A DNA stretch of 64,000 nucleotides from Cruorifilaria tuberocauda (Eukaryota; Nematoda; Chromadorea; Rhabditida; Onchocercidae): positions 186,001-250,000 of the forward strand of contig JABVXU010000028.1 of assembly GCA_013365365.1 (NCBI GenBank), read 5' to 3'. Of the stretch, positions 14,301 to 27,137 are shown in pieces. Every line of letters begins with the position of its first letter. Within the stretch, counting starts at the first letter, position 1. The position numbers were made by a program, and so were the translations under genes. The notes beneath the pieces are model-generated. The model was not told where the DNA came from. It made no database searches and saw only the letters and a program-made list of their open reading frames with translations.

Positions 14301-17300
14301 ACTGAAAAAACAATAAAGTTAATCGCGATCGATAAGTAAATCTAAAATTTACTGATTAATAATGCTTACATTTAATTATAGAAATATCTTGTGGAAAGAA
14401 GGAAAAATTGAAATTAATTATGAATTTTTCAAAATTCTCAAAATTTTCTAAATCTTAATTTCAATGTATTCCAAATTTACGCAACGCACAAAATTGTAAG
14501 TAAAACAACTTTCTTTTTTAAATTTTGAAGTCAGTTGATTGTTATAAACTAAATTTCTTACTGATTAAAGAGCAAAATTCAAAATTGTATTTTGTAGGAA
14601 AATTCAAGAAATTTGTCAGTCTGACTTATTTTCGTTTTTAATGAAAGGTTTTGGCATAAAATTATAACTCATCCAAACATTATAATTATCTTTTGTCTCC
14701 ACTTGGTATCATTAATCTCTTTATCTTAATCATTTTAAGTGTATTCGAAAACTTTGAAATGTAAGAAAAAATGAACTAATTTTCGATTATATCTATTTCA
14801 TATTCGATGTAAAATAAGAAATATAATTTATCAAAAGCTAAAAAAGAAATTATCAAACTATAGTTTACATTTCAAATCATATCAAAGTATTATCGTGATA
14901 GTATCATCCTTCTCCCTTCTTTTCTCATCCGCAAAATTAACTCTTATTTCATTTCAATTAAGTTATTTAAGAAAAAGAAAACTATTCTGCTTAGTTATGC
15001 TCATCAGATGTTTAAACATAGATTTAAACATGCGTAGATACACTGTGAATAACTTTTACGATGGAATAAAATTAAACTTTCTTAAAACTGCATGGACATT
15101 AGCATGGATATGACTTAATTGATAAGAAGTGAAATCTAAGTTTACGCTTACCGTTAGATAAGATAGTAATAGGCGTACGGAAGACCATTTATCCATACGT
15201 CTATCAATAACAATTACGTAACTTTTTTGTTCCTCTTCAAGTCTAGAAATCATCATTTCAAATTAATCCAATTATTTCATTATAATTTTTACTGTAATTG
15301 AAAGTTCACAAAATTTTGTGTATTTGGTTCAAATGACGTAAGTAAACTGGAAGAGATGTTAAGAGGTTAAGGAGAAAAAAGGAATTTAGAAAATTTGTTA
15401 GAAAGTTTTTTTCAGAAGGAAAAAATTACGGTGGTATTTGAAGAAGATAGGAAACAAGAAGATGAAGTTCCTCTTCAGCTAGTGGGGATCTGCTATCCGG
15501 AAATATAAGTACCGGATTACCCTCTTTTGTACGAGTACCTGAAAGAGAAAAATACAGAAAACTGAAATACTTTAATTATAAATTTTTAACAAAAATCAAT
15601 TTTTTATAAGAGAGAAAAGTTTTCATACTATTAAGCTTAATTCGTTCGTATGTAAATTTATAATAAATGCTCATTTTCTTTTTTTTTGAGAGAAATTAGG
15701 CCAAAAAGGTGAAAAAAAGGAAATACCGTATATTATTCAAATAAGATTTTGTATGAAAAAAAAGGAAAAACGAAAAAATAATTGAAAAAAAAATTGGATG
15801 AAACGAATTGCTTACTATTTTATGCCAATGAACTTTTCTTTCTCTTCGAGTCTATTCATTTTCAATAATAAATAAAGAAATTAATGCGATTGAATGAATT
15901 TTTTAATTACCATTTGAAGAAAAGGGAAATCGTCGGGTAATTTTACCGATGATAAGCCAAATAATCCATGTACCGATGATCAGAAACAGTAATTCAGTCA
16001 ACATCACATAGCACACACACACACACACACACATAAATACTGTTCAATTAAACTTCAACAACAAAACTCGTAACATTTATCCGAGTGATAAATTTTAGGC
16101 AGTAAATTAGGAATTGTAAGACTGAAAGCAAAAAAAGTAATTGGGAGCAATTACACATTTGGTGTTTTTTTGGGGAGCAGACATTTATGAGTTTAATTAC
16201 TTCAATCAAATTACTTGATTTAATTTTAGACTATCTCAGAAGAAATAAAATCATTTTCTCAATAACACTGTGAGACATTTGCGCTTTAATTGACTTCTAC
16301 CAATGCTTCTTAGCTTAAATTAAGAAAGTCAATAATCAATTTATTTTCCTACTTTTTGTAGAAACAATAAAGCTGTTTCTATATACTATAAAATATTTCT
16401 GTTCTAATAAAATTATAATTTTTAAATAAAATTCGATAGAAAATCACAGAAAAAAAAGAATTAAAAATGAAGAATTTATTGAACATTTAGTAAATAAAAG
16501 GATAAATTGAACGAATTTGCAAAAAAACTTTCAAGAATTTGAAATAACAAAGAAAAGAGGAAAAAAGGAAATAACAAATAATTTAAATTAGAAAGAAATA
16601 AAAATGAAAAAATTAAACAAATGTTGAGTGATAATTAATAAATCATTCAATTAAGGATAATAGCATCTTTATTTAACTTATTCATCCCTAATAGTTTTTA
16701 CTGCTTTTTGTCCGATCTGATACTAATTCACCAATAATTCAAAATTTAATCATAAATTTAACTTAGTAAATTTCAATTCCTTAAAGCATGCTTTTTCATT
16801 GGAAAGTTTTTGCTTTTGAATTGCAATAATAAAATAATACGGAATTATAATAATATTGCAAATATCATTTGCAACGTTTACTTTTAAAGATACATTTCGT
16901 AGACGAAAATTTTATTGGGGTAATGTCATGTTTATATATAAAACGTGTTCGATTTGAACGTGTGTTGCCTTTGCATTCCGTCCGATTCAATGAGCACGTC
17001 GCATACCTGATTTGATTAACTGTACACGTCACAGTTTGACTGAACGTGTACATTGTTAAAAATATGATCTCATAAATTCATTCGGAAAAGATTTTTTACA
17101 GTGAATAAATGCGGGAATTGATTGATCAAAAGTGGAAAAATGAAGGAATTAAAAAGGAATTCATAAGCTTAGCCTTTTTTATATTCCAATGCTTAACAAT
17201 CAATCACTTTAATTCCTTTAATTTTTTCTTCATTCATCTGAAATTCAAAAATAAAACGCATAATTATTATGAATGCCATACCTCTTTTTTTCTTTTCTCT

Positions 17301-20300
17301 ATAAAGATAAATTTTAAAAAAGTTGATAAACACAAGTTTAGAAGGAAATATATATAGTTTGAAATTAGTTATTTTGTTTCGAAATTTCTTGCAATTTTTT
17401 CAACACCATTTTTACCGAGAAAGAGGAATTTAAAGAAAAAAAAAGAATGAAATTAATTGGTAGTGAATGAAACGAGTTTATCGTTTTAAAAGGCAACTAT
17501 AATGATCGCTTCATTTATTTAAAGCAAGAATTATTGGAACTATGCTTTTAGCTGTGTAAATGTTAACAATTTAATATCTACAAATGATATTGCAATGAAA
17601 AAAATTGTGAAACGTTGAATATAAATATAGGAAACTAATAAGGAACCAATAAATGGTGAAGAGAAAAATGAATCAATCAATATTATTTGAATTTTAATCT
17701 TACCAATATCTAAATGAAAAAAGGAAAAAAGAGAGAAAAACTGAGAACAAATACCATAAGTTATTCAATTCTTATCATTAATAATTAAATTTAAGGATAT
17801 GACATATTACATTCTTTGCATAATTTCACACAAAATATAATTCAATAAAAAAAATTACTTATAAGTTATTTTTTAATCGTTGCGTACTGTATGCAACAGT
17901 ATATTATTACAGTATGCGAAATATAAGCTATATGCTTGAGCAGCATACTGTATCGAAATATATAAAATGAGGTTTACTACATGGCAAATCTCGCAATCAC
18001 TTTTTTGGTGGATTATTTCACTTTTTTAAAAATATTCTTCACTGTAAGGAAAAGAGAAGAGAAAATGGAGAATAAAAAGCAAAGAGTAAATTTGAAATTT
18101 TTAGAAAGATGAAAATATAAGAATAGAATAAATTCAAATTTTAATTTGATTCATTCAATACTCTTGCACTAATATTAATACATACTTTTTCAAATAAAGT
18201 AAAATGAAAAAAATTGAAGTTGATGAAAGAAAAGATAAAATGGAATGTATTTATTTGAAGAGCTCCAGCTGTTTAATCTTAAAATCCTCTTCAATTCTTC
18301 CCTTTCCTTCCGGGTTCTCCTATCACCCGTTTTTATGTTTATTCAGTGAATGTATTTACTGTCGATGAACAATATCAATAGTAGCAGAACATAACTATTA
18401 GACTAAAATTATACTTTTAAATCATTAATTGAAGAAGCTATGCTTTCTAATTTCTGATAGCTCGATGAATTTTTTTTAAAAAGTGAATTAAAAAATAACC
18501 AAATGTTTAAAAAACAATTTACTTTTGGAAAGATAAAGGAATTAAAGTAAATAGGACTAATATAATGCAATAAATCCTCTTCTAAAGAAATAAACTACAA
18601 CGATTGGATCCAATAGAATAATTTAAATTTCATATTAAAAAAGTTTTCAATTTTTACTTTGCTGCTACAAGTTTGCTTTTCAATTCTATCATAAAAAGTT
18701 CTAGTATTTGAATGAAAAATTTCTTCGAAGTAAACAAACTAAATGAATTACTTATTGCTGAAAAAATGGCTAAATTGAAATTTTCAAGAGGGAAATTTAA
18801 CCGTTAATACTTTATTCTAATACAAAAAATAATACTATTTACACACTTCGCTAAATTCTTTAAAATTAATGCTTAATGATTAATGGATGGATTAAATGAA
18901 AACCTGAATAGCAATTGAAAATTTTTACGAAGATTCAGACCGTATATAATCAAGCTCAAAATTTCAATAATTTCAGTCTTAAATATTTTATCATAATCGA
19001 AATTGAAATACCTGGACTCATATATTCTCCTAAAATCATTAACAATTAGTGTCAATTCAGTTAACTAATTCAAAGAAAATAATTTTACAAAGCCAAATCA
19101 TATAATCAAAATGTCTTGAATGTTGGTTAATTCGAACAACTAAGTGATAAGCGATAATTTCAGCATTATCAATAATTTCTCTCTGATACATGCTCGCATA
19201 TCTCTTGGTTTCAAATACTTTCTAAAAATTATTATGCTACTTAAATTAAGAAGTAATATAATCTCACAATAACTATTTAATTGCAATATACTAGAAATTT
19301 TTGAAATTACTAGCTCATTTATCAGCTTAAAAATGAAATATATTAAATTGCGGTTTAAACTTTATTTCGAAATAATTTGGTAATTACGGAAAATAAAACA
19401 GAAGGTAGGCATAGAGTAAATTATAAATTTACAAATTTCATTTTTGAAGTAATATTAAAGATAAATTTACTTCATAAATTACTCTATAAATAGAAAAGAA
19501 AAGAGAGTAAAAACAATTCTGTTAATTAATATAATTCGTAATTATTAGTAAAAATAAAGGTAAAATTGAGAAGTAAACAAACTTACCGGTAATAAAGGCA
19601 AATCTTGATGCCAAAATATCTGACATTTCTTTAATTTTAATTCGTTTATTACCAACATCCATGCAGCCATCTGAAAATGTATAACTGATCGTTTAAACAA
19701 CAAAAGTTTTGGCATTTCAACCAAAATTTTAACCTTCATTTTTAAATTTATTATCATTGATGTTTGAAAATATTATCAAATTTGATTGATTTAATATTTC
19801 TCTGAAAATATGTTACTCTGCTGATAATGTATTCTATGATGAGAATGGTATTTAGTTATATGAATTATATTAGCAATACATTCTTTTAATTTTCATTGTA
19901 TACTCTAATAAATAAATAACAAAATACGAGAAATAATGTTGCATAATGAAACTTGTAAAAACTCATTAGAGTTAAATGGATAAAGTAATTGTTATGATAA
20001 AGAATGAAATGATAATTTTCGAATAACAGTGATAAAAATTTGAACGGTGATAATAATAATAGTAATAAAAGTTATTGATAATATAATAATAATGATAAAA
20101 GTAATAGATAATAATAGTAATACTAGAGAAGAAAATGATAATGATAAAGGTATAGAATTATAAAGTCGTTTAATTATTATCATCAATATGGTTATCTTAA
20201 TTATGATTTATCAATATATCCTGTTATATACATTAATATAGTTTAACCATAAATTATCATTCTTAATATTAAAGTAAACGCACTACTGATATTAGTTTTG

Positions 20301-23300
20301 GCGATAGTTGTTGTAATAGGAATACAATCAGTAATTGTTTTCATGATAAATAGTGGTCAGTAGAAGCAGTACAATAAGTTACTGCAATAGTAATAGTACA
20401 TAAATAATCATTAAATTAGTTGTTGTGAGGAATATTATACTCTTAGGACAAGTAATAATTAATACATATGGCGATTACTTACTGCGAATCAATAGAGGCA
20501 GTCATTGTGATAGCAATACTATCAGTAATAATCCTCAAACAAATTATCACTGAAGCAGGTAAATGAATTAGTATTACTGGATAATGATAAGAAATGATAA
20601 TGATAGAAGTATGCATAATTTGCTACGATATGATAATGCGGCAATTATCGCAAATGTCAAATCTCAGGCGGTAATGGTACTACTGACAGTCTTATAGCAA
20701 ATAATAACAGTAATAATAATTGTAAGGATAGCTCGTTGTGCATAACTGACTCTTGCATGCATAATTAGGGATATTATCGTTTCAGTGCATTCCAACAAAT
20801 GCAAGGAGAAAATTTAAATAAAATCAATGTATCAACCTTATTAGTATTATTTTGCAGAAATTTCTTTCTGATCCAAAAAGAATTAAATTAAAGATAGCAA
20901 AAAAAAGAAAAAATTGACCTTTCATATTTGATATTAATTTCAACAAAAAATGAATGATTCATTTCTAAAGCTAATTTTTTTCTTTCCTTCTTTTTATGGA
21001 AAATTTTTTGTAACCACAAAATGATAAAAGTTCATTGATAAAAGTTAATTAATCTTTTTTTTGAGATAACATTTTGATATTCTATTCATTGATTGATTTT
21101 GTACTTCCAATAATTTTTGTTTTTTCCTGAATGATGATTTTTCATAATCCAATAAAAAGAACTGAAATTTTTTTTATCAAGAACTTGTTTTTAATTAAAA
21201 AATTCATAGCAATTGCACTATATTTGAAAAATTTTTAAAGTAAATTAATCGAGATAATTTAAAAAGTAATCCACGATTTTAATTTTTATCGAAAAAAGTT
21301 CTTACTGATACGAATAAATTAAACAATGATTCAAATGACAAACATACTAGTATAGTATTAAAATGGTTGTAAAGGAGGAATTCTTCTGTTCATGAAATTC
21401 AAATTCTATTTTTATAAATTTTGAACTATCTATCAATTAATTTATTAACCGAAGTCAAAAATTGTGAAATGCAATTTTAGCATATTAGGATGGTATTCTT
21501 AGTCTAAAAGGTAAATAGAGAGAAATTTAAATGAAAAACTGAGAGACCGTACTAAGTACAGGAAAATGTCATTAATAAATTGTGTTAGCTTAACAAACGA
21601 ATTTGCAATTGATTCTTCAACTTTCAAAGTTTTATTTTTGCTTATTTGCTTACGTCAAGAAGTAATCATTGCTAGCAAAGACATTACTTAAAAAATTATG
21701 CAAAACTGAGACGATTATTATTTAAAAAGCGAAATTTAGTATGAAAAGGATTAAATTTGAGAGAAAAGATTTTAAACGGAGACAATGTATGATAAAATCA
21801 GCTTATTATCACTCCACTAATCATTACCTTGATTAAAGATAATCAGAAAGTATGATTGAATGAGTGAAAATGATTGAACAGGAAGTGACAATCACTGGAG
21901 CGGATCCGATCTCTCCTGATAACAATGATGATGATGAGGGTGGAAAAGGATTAGAATAAAAGATGGTTGGATGATTACAATGATGATAATTATAATACAA
22001 TTTCTCCGAACTCTTTTCATCCTTTTTATTAAATCAATTACTACTATTCCTGTATTGCCATCACCCTACAATTATTATTACTATTACTATCATAAAAATA
22101 TATTTTAGTAAAATTTCAAATTTATCGAGAAAAAAAACGCGGATTTTCATTTTCATCATCAGTACTATCATTATCAACCTATCAGTTTGTCTACAAAATA
22201 TCACTAGAAATATATTTTGATGAAATTTCAAATTGTCATGAGAAAGGACTTGAGCACTATTGTCATTATCAATATTAAAAATGATAATAACATCTTTATC
22301 ATCATCAAAATCGTTACTAAAAATTTTTTTAATAAAAATTTCAAATTTGTTGTAAAAAAAAGGATTCAAATCCATATCATTATTGACAAGCGGCAGCTGA
22401 AATTTTGCTATGTGTTATTGAATACTTTTTCTCTATTTCCCATACCAAAAAACAAATATAACTATTGTAAGTATATGAAAAGCGGAAAATAAAAACAATA
22501 AGTATACACGATTTTAGAAGTAAAATAATTATGGCGAAAAAATCAATAATTCGTATCCTTCAATATCTTCAGTATAAAATAACATTCCTATGATTTCTTT
22601 CTCAATTACATTTGTAACTACTGATGATTTGTTATAATTAATTAAAAATTTTCATCTACAATAAACATCAAAGCTATAATAAAGGATGAAGTTTACTTAC
22701 CCCAATTATCATCAATATCACTGCTAACTTCGCTCATATCCTGATGAATAATCCAACCGGTACCGTATTGATTATGCTGTGAACGTTCTAAAACGGATTG
22801 ATAACCGGATTCTTCCAAAAATTCGGCTGATTTTAAAACTTCTTTCAATGCACGTAAATCAAAATCCATATCGTAATGAAATTTTGGTGCTTCCATAGAA
22901 ATAGCACTATCTGATTTCGGTAGCTTCCTATAGCTGCTAAATTTTATTATTGAAGGAAAAAAAAGCTGCTAAGAAATTTTGACAAAATTTTCAAGTATTT
23001 AATTCCATTTTACTCGCAGGAAATTTTTATGAAAGTTAAATTTCTGCGAGGAAGAAAGGAGAAATGATGAATAATGGAAAAATAATTCTGAAATTCAAAC
23101 TTATAGAGAGGTGTGAAGTATGTTTTTTTTCATTCCTCAAGTAAAGGATTTAATTAATTACAGCATTTGAGAATTAAATTCATTAATTTCGTGTTTATAT
23201 GAAGTGAAAGCTAATATTTTATAGCTCATTGAAATGAGCAAAGAGTTATTGGTTATATCATCTCTTTCATTCTATTTTTATGAATTTAAAATTTTTTGTT

Positions 23301-24122
23301 CATTTTCAAAAAAAAATACACAAATGATTGTTTTGATGATATTTCTTAGCGCTTAATTAACTAATCTTCATTAACTAATCAATTCTTTTAAGTCATAATA
23401 ATAAGTAATCAATCATAATTAATTTTATTTTTAAGATCTTACGATATGATATGATAAGAAGTTGAAATTAGAAATTTTTGATGAAATGAATTGCATTTCT
23501 GATAAAATACTTTAGTGACATAATTTCGCAGTTATTTTGAAGTTAATTGAAATTATATCAAAATATTATCAACCGGACTCTTATCACAAAAGCATTTTAT
23601 CAAAAGATTTAATTTGATATGACATCTGGAAACACTATGAAGATTATGTCAAAAGCTGTCATTCATTATGGAATGATTGGAATCATACTCGAATCAAATT
23701 GTTTGAATCATTTTAAATATGCTCAGAAGATTTCACAGGGGTCATTTAGATGAAAAAGATCAATAGACTAAGATTATATGAATGAGAAGGAATCGATTTA
23801 TTCGTTGCCATTTCATTAATAGTAAAATAATATCCTACCTGTTAATGTTTAAAGATATTTTTTAATAAATTTTAAGACAGAAATGTAATACTAACAATCG
23901 AACAACATGTTAATGATATGTTTAAAGTTAAATTAAAGGAAGAAAATAGAAAAGTGGGAACATACTCATAGGCAGGTGTATTGGATGATTTATGCCGTTG
24001 GATGGTTGGGGCGCAAATTGACGAGGTCGATGCGGTCAAGCTATCGTAGCACGATAATTGACCTCCAGTTGATGATTCCCACAACGATTTTGGTGGCTCT
24101 AATGGGCGCAATGTGTTGCTTC
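2377..24122 (-). CDS. unc-73: UNC-73/Trio/Kalirin-like protein, N-terminal part (Sec14 domain plus spectrin repeats), incomplete at both ends
   Basis: Fifteen exons join in frame on the minus strand: 24122-23966, 22927-22701, 19670-19587, 15538-15430, 15242-15152, 11660-11550, 8812-8696, 7943-7794, 7700-7603, 7260-7119, 6024-5905, 5316-5122, 3946-3821, 3315-3235 and 2574-2377. They total 2,006 bp, about 668 codons, and every splice phase matches. The order is a polar leader, then a Sec14/CRAL-TRIO domain (motifs GNPVLIFP, YVIVIDRRMDKW, RIVLILKPES and LKYNHLEWVQHR), then spectrin-like helices (for example RLTQCLKLRRFED). This is the N-terminal order of Trio/Kalirin/UNC-73, large scaffold proteins whose distal GEF domains activate Rac and Rho in axon guidance and cell migration. 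The GEF and kinase parts are not in the window and are only inferred. No initiator ATG precedes the first exon: its frame runs open from a TAAATAG acceptor, so an upstream exon is missing. If that exon were untranslated, the Met in exon 2 (22896) would be the start. The most similar alternative is another Sec14-spectrin protein such as SESTD1. Confidence 0.88.
4580..4637. repeat. Two adjacent short palindromes in an intron of the UNC-73/Trio-like gene
   Basis: Positions 4580-4587 (GACGTATA) pair with 4595-4602 (TATACGTC), and 4622-4628 (CCTATAA) pair with 4631-4637 (TTATAGG). Each palindrome is followed by nearly the same string (AAAATACAATGGA), so the pair looks like a degenerate tandem unit. 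A further ACGTTTATACGTC occurs near 4761-4773. It may be the remnant of a small inverted-repeat element; no coding content is seen. Confidence 0.5.
6413..6755. repeat. 48-bp direct repeat pair within an intron
   Basis: Positions 6413-6460 and 6708-6755 are the same 48 bases with two A/G mismatches. They start AAGATTATTCTAAG and end TTACTGATAGTGACAT, and are separated by 247 bp. The pair lies in the intron between the exons at 7119 and 6024. It is a recent local duplication or the ends of a small inserted element; I see no target-site duplication I can be sure of. Confidence 0.7.
9405..9665. repeat. Degenerate short tandem repeat rich in TATACTGTAT/TTGCAT
   Basis: This stretch is built from loosely repeated units containing TATACTGTAT, TTGCAT and CATTACCATA-like words, so one frame on the plus strand stays open for about 100 codons and gives a Tyr/Leu-rich peptide. 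The periodic composition, the lack of splice signals and the intronic position in a minus-strand gene argue that it is not coding. Confidence 0.55.
16012..16033. repeat. CA dinucleotide microsatellite
   Basis: An uninterrupted run of about eleven CA units lies inside the intron between the exons at 15538 and 19587. Confidence 0.9.
17021..17052. repeat. Strong hairpin with ACGTGT arms, intronic
   Basis: TGTACACGT at 17021-17029 is the exact reverse complement of ACGTGTACA at 17044-17052. The arms can be extended by two more pairs (CA with TG) across a one-base bulge. Two further ACGTGT copies lie at about 16943 and 16959. The block sits in a roughly 4-kb intron of the UNC-73/Trio-like gene and is GC-richer than its surroundings. 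It could be a regulatory element or a small structured RNA; nothing identifies it further. Confidence 0.6.
17908..17952. repeat. 10-bp inverted repeat TACAGTATGC ... GCATACTGTA
   Basis: TACAGTATGC (17908-17917) and GCATACTGTA (17943-17952) are perfect reverse complements with a 25-nt loop. A related TACTGTATGC lies just before, at about 17885-17894. The same TACTGTAT core recurs in the degenerate repeat at 9405-9665. Confidence 0.6.
22095..22360. repeat. Three degenerate tandem copies of a ~112-bp unit
   Basis: The word AAATTTCAAA starts at 22111, 22223 and 22336, spacings of 112 and 113 bp. Around each copy there is a similar order of elements: ATCA-rich start, A/T-rich TATTTT-like stretch, the shared word, an A-rich block (GAGAAAAAA, GAGAAAGGA, GTAAAAAAAAGGA), then ATTATCA-type repeats. 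The repetition gives open frames on both strands that resemble their own tandem copies, not any protein family. It lies in the intron between the exons at 19670 and 22701. Confidence 0.65.
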
Positions 24123-27067
24123 CTATTTAAGTTTAAAAAAAATTTTTCAAATTATAGTAGAAAATATTAAAAGTTGAAATATATTGCAATGCAAAAAAAA
24201 ATTATTGAAGATTTTCTTATCTTTCTTTTCCGTCATTTTTATAAAAATTTCCAAAAGTCATCAAATTTTTAAAAGAAATTGTTTGAAAGTACACTTTTAA
24301 TTTGTAACAATTTATTAGGATTGTTGAACATTGCGAATTTTAATTGTGATTTTTTTCTCATAACTAATTTTTTTCTTTGATATAAATCAAATGATCATGT
24401 AAATAGGCTACAATTCTCTCTAATTATAATCATTCTTTTATCATTTTGTCAATCATTTTTCATTGGGAAAATTCATTAATAAAAATAAATAAAAAATGAT
24501 TCAATTTTTATTTTTTAATTTTTAAAATTCTAAAAATAATTGAAATTATTCAAGCTTATTCCTTTCCTAATTCGATAACGATGCAAATGACTTAATTATC
24601 TATTTCGGAAATTTCCTTGCATCGTTATCAGTCCGAGCCTCATGCAATATTCACTTTGATGTTTCTTTCATATTGTATGATAATTCTTGAAATGATTTGA
24701 AACAGACAAAATGCAACAATGAAATAAATGGATTTAATTACTATTATTGTTGTTTTGTGAATGTCTGAAGAATTAAGTAACATGGAATCATTCACTTAAC
24801 CATGAACAACTATTTCCTAATCAATATAATCAATTATGAAATTTAATCAAAAAATGAATTTATTACAACAAATCATTCAATGCTATCATTTATATTAATT
24901 TATAAAGTAAAAGGGAAAAAACGATAGATAATAAAAATCGAAAATTAATAATTGATTGGATCATTAGTAATTAATTAATAAACAACCTGTATCAGCTGAT
25001 CCCACATTTTCCATCAGAAATATTTCAAAAAACGGATTTGAGTAGCAGTTTAAATTAGAGTGCGTAATTTTGAAATATATTGTTTATATATATTCGTAAG
25101 CTAATTGATAAGCTTATACTGTCCTCTCCTATTTATTGGTATTGGCCAAATAATTAAAGTTTGATAGAGTAAATAGCGTATTGGTTTATTTTTTTGTTCG
25201 ATTCTTATTTCTCATAAATTAGAAATCTTTTTATTTCCAAACATTTAACTATCTGAAAAAGAAAAATTAATTTTATTTTTAGAACAAACCACGAAATGAA
25301 TGAATAAATATCGTAGAAACCACATATAATTAAAAGATTGCAAAAAATGAAAATTTAAGAATTCATTAATATAAATTTTAATATAATATTGTTAAAAAAA
25401 CTAATAGTAATGGTAATCTTCTCACATTCCATTTACGGGATTTCTTTATTATTATTGCAAATTAATTAAATTGTTGTTTTTAAAACCTATTTAATTACAT
25501 AAAGTTAATGAAAAAGTATTAAATGAATTTATCCTTCCATTGTTTTTGATGAAAAACTATAATCTAATCAAAAATAGAATCGAAAAGAATGCACACTATA
25601 GTTAACTTATCAATTTTATTATTACCTGCAAATTGATATCATATCTATGCCTACCTAAACAATTCAATAAAAAAATAGCCGAGGATTTTATAATGAAGAA
25701 AGTGAAGTGCGTTTAATAATATTTTTCAAGGTGACCTTAAAAATATTATTAATAGAAATTTCATTTTTGAAAAGAATTTCATAAATAATTTGTACATATC
25801 AGTGAATGAATGATAATTTCGACGAATTGATAGGTAAATGATTAAATTAATACCAAAGGTATGTTTGAATTAACCTTAAGATTCAAAATTCCGCACAACA
25901 TTTCCAAAATTCTTTTATCACAAAAAAAAATTAGACTGAAAAACGATCAATTCATTAGAAGATAGCTAATAGGAATTGAAACAAAGAAAACTGTACCTTG
26001 ATTAGTTAAATGATATCAGATCTCAAAAGTTCCATTCCATTCCAAAAAGTAATAAGTCCGATCAATTTTTCTGCTATTCATGAAAAGCAACTCAAAGATA
26101 GTACTTAATTTCAGGTTACTCAAAAAAACATTTATGTATGTAAGTCATCAATTTCGAGTATAAATTTGTGGAAAATTTTTTTTAGCATTAAATCTGGTAT
26201 TTATTTTCACCAATATCTCTTAGTGGCACAATCATTACCTTCTTCCCACCTTCCTTTCCCAGGTATCAAAGTAAGTGACCAAAATGGATTATTAACCCAT
26301 TGTTGGCCTCATTTCTAGCATTCATCACAGATGTCCCTTCTTTCGCGTCATACTAAGATTCTTAATCAGGAAGATCTTCATGAGATTGTCTGTAATTCAA
26401 TTTAATTCATTTCCGGAACTGTCGGATATGGTCATATATCAGTTCCCTGAATCATTCATCTAGCAAAAAATAATAAATGCAATTTTTATTTCATATCACT
26501 AGTAAGAGTAATGAAACAATTACGATATATACCGGTAAAATATTGGTGGAATCAATAGAATCATTGGAATCATATCGGAATTAATAAATTAAACAAAAAT
26601 TGAAAGGTAAGAACAAATTAAGAAGTTTAAAAAACTTCTGAATACCTTTCTTTTTCAAATATTTGAATAGCAATTGAATGAAATGCATTGAGAGTATTTC
26701 CTGGATATTGGCAATAAAATAAGTACTATTGAAAGGAATCGAAAAAAAAGATTAGGTCGTTGCCATTTGTAATTTTTACATCCAAAAAGGTTACTGTACT
26801 TTTTTTCCAACAATTTTATAATTTTCAACAAAAATGTAAATAACGATGAAAAACTAATGAACGATAGTTTCACTATAGTTTAATTTAAATTAATATGAAA
26901 TAAATGAATGAATTAGACTAATAAATTTTAAGTAAAAAAGTTCAAATAGAAAGGGTAATATAAAACGAATACTTTCTAGCTTTTTTTTTCTGCTTAGGCG
27001 AGAAACATTACTATCTTTTTAGGAAGAGGTGAGTAGAAAAGCTGCTGCGAGTAAGCTATTGCCAAAT

Positions 27068-27137
27068 AGCTAGTCGAAATCGATTCAAGCCAGAAATCAG
27101 TCCAAACTCGTTTCTTGTACCACTAGACTAAGCCTCT
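27068..27137 (-). ncRNA. tRNA-like sequence, candidate Pol III-derived element (SINE-like or tRNA pseudogene)
   Basis: On the minus strand the order is TTAGTCTAGTGGTA (27132 down to 27119), which resembles a tRNA A box (TRGCNNAGNGG type), then about 26 bases later GGCTTGAATCG, which resembles a B box (GGTTCGANTCC type). The spacing is tRNA-like. The acceptor stem does not close in an obvious way and no clear anticodon arm can be drawn, so it is not called as a functional tRNA. It may be a decayed tRNA or the head of a SINE. Confidence 0.35.

Larger units (their letters stand above)
8696..19670 (-). other. unc-73: Sec14/CRAL-TRIO-domain exon block of the UNC-73/Trio-like gene
   Basis: Five exons (19670-19587, 15538-15430, 15242-15152, 11660-11550, 8812-8696) encode about 170 residues that read as one Sec14-like fold. 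They hold ILASRFAFITG with a following GNPVLIFPD strand, a helix ending in LLVSYLLQIPP, the central VIVIDRRMDKWSSV strand and helix, RPIRIVLILKPES, and the closing LTMDVGGILKYNHLEW. In Trio the equivalent strands are followed directly by a tryptophan-containing helix and then the spectrin repeats, as here. Such domains bind lipids or small GTPase regulators at membranes. The domain is spread over 11 kb because of four introns of about 0.2 to 4 kb. Confidence 0.85.

Noticed and set aside
22061..22492. Overlapping long open frames on both strands
   Set aside because: Both come from the triplicated ~112-bp repeat; the peptides repeat themselves and match nothing known.
23976..24170. Plus-strand frame of 64 codons
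   Set aside because: It is the antisense shadow of the first visible exon of the UNC-73/Trio-like gene.
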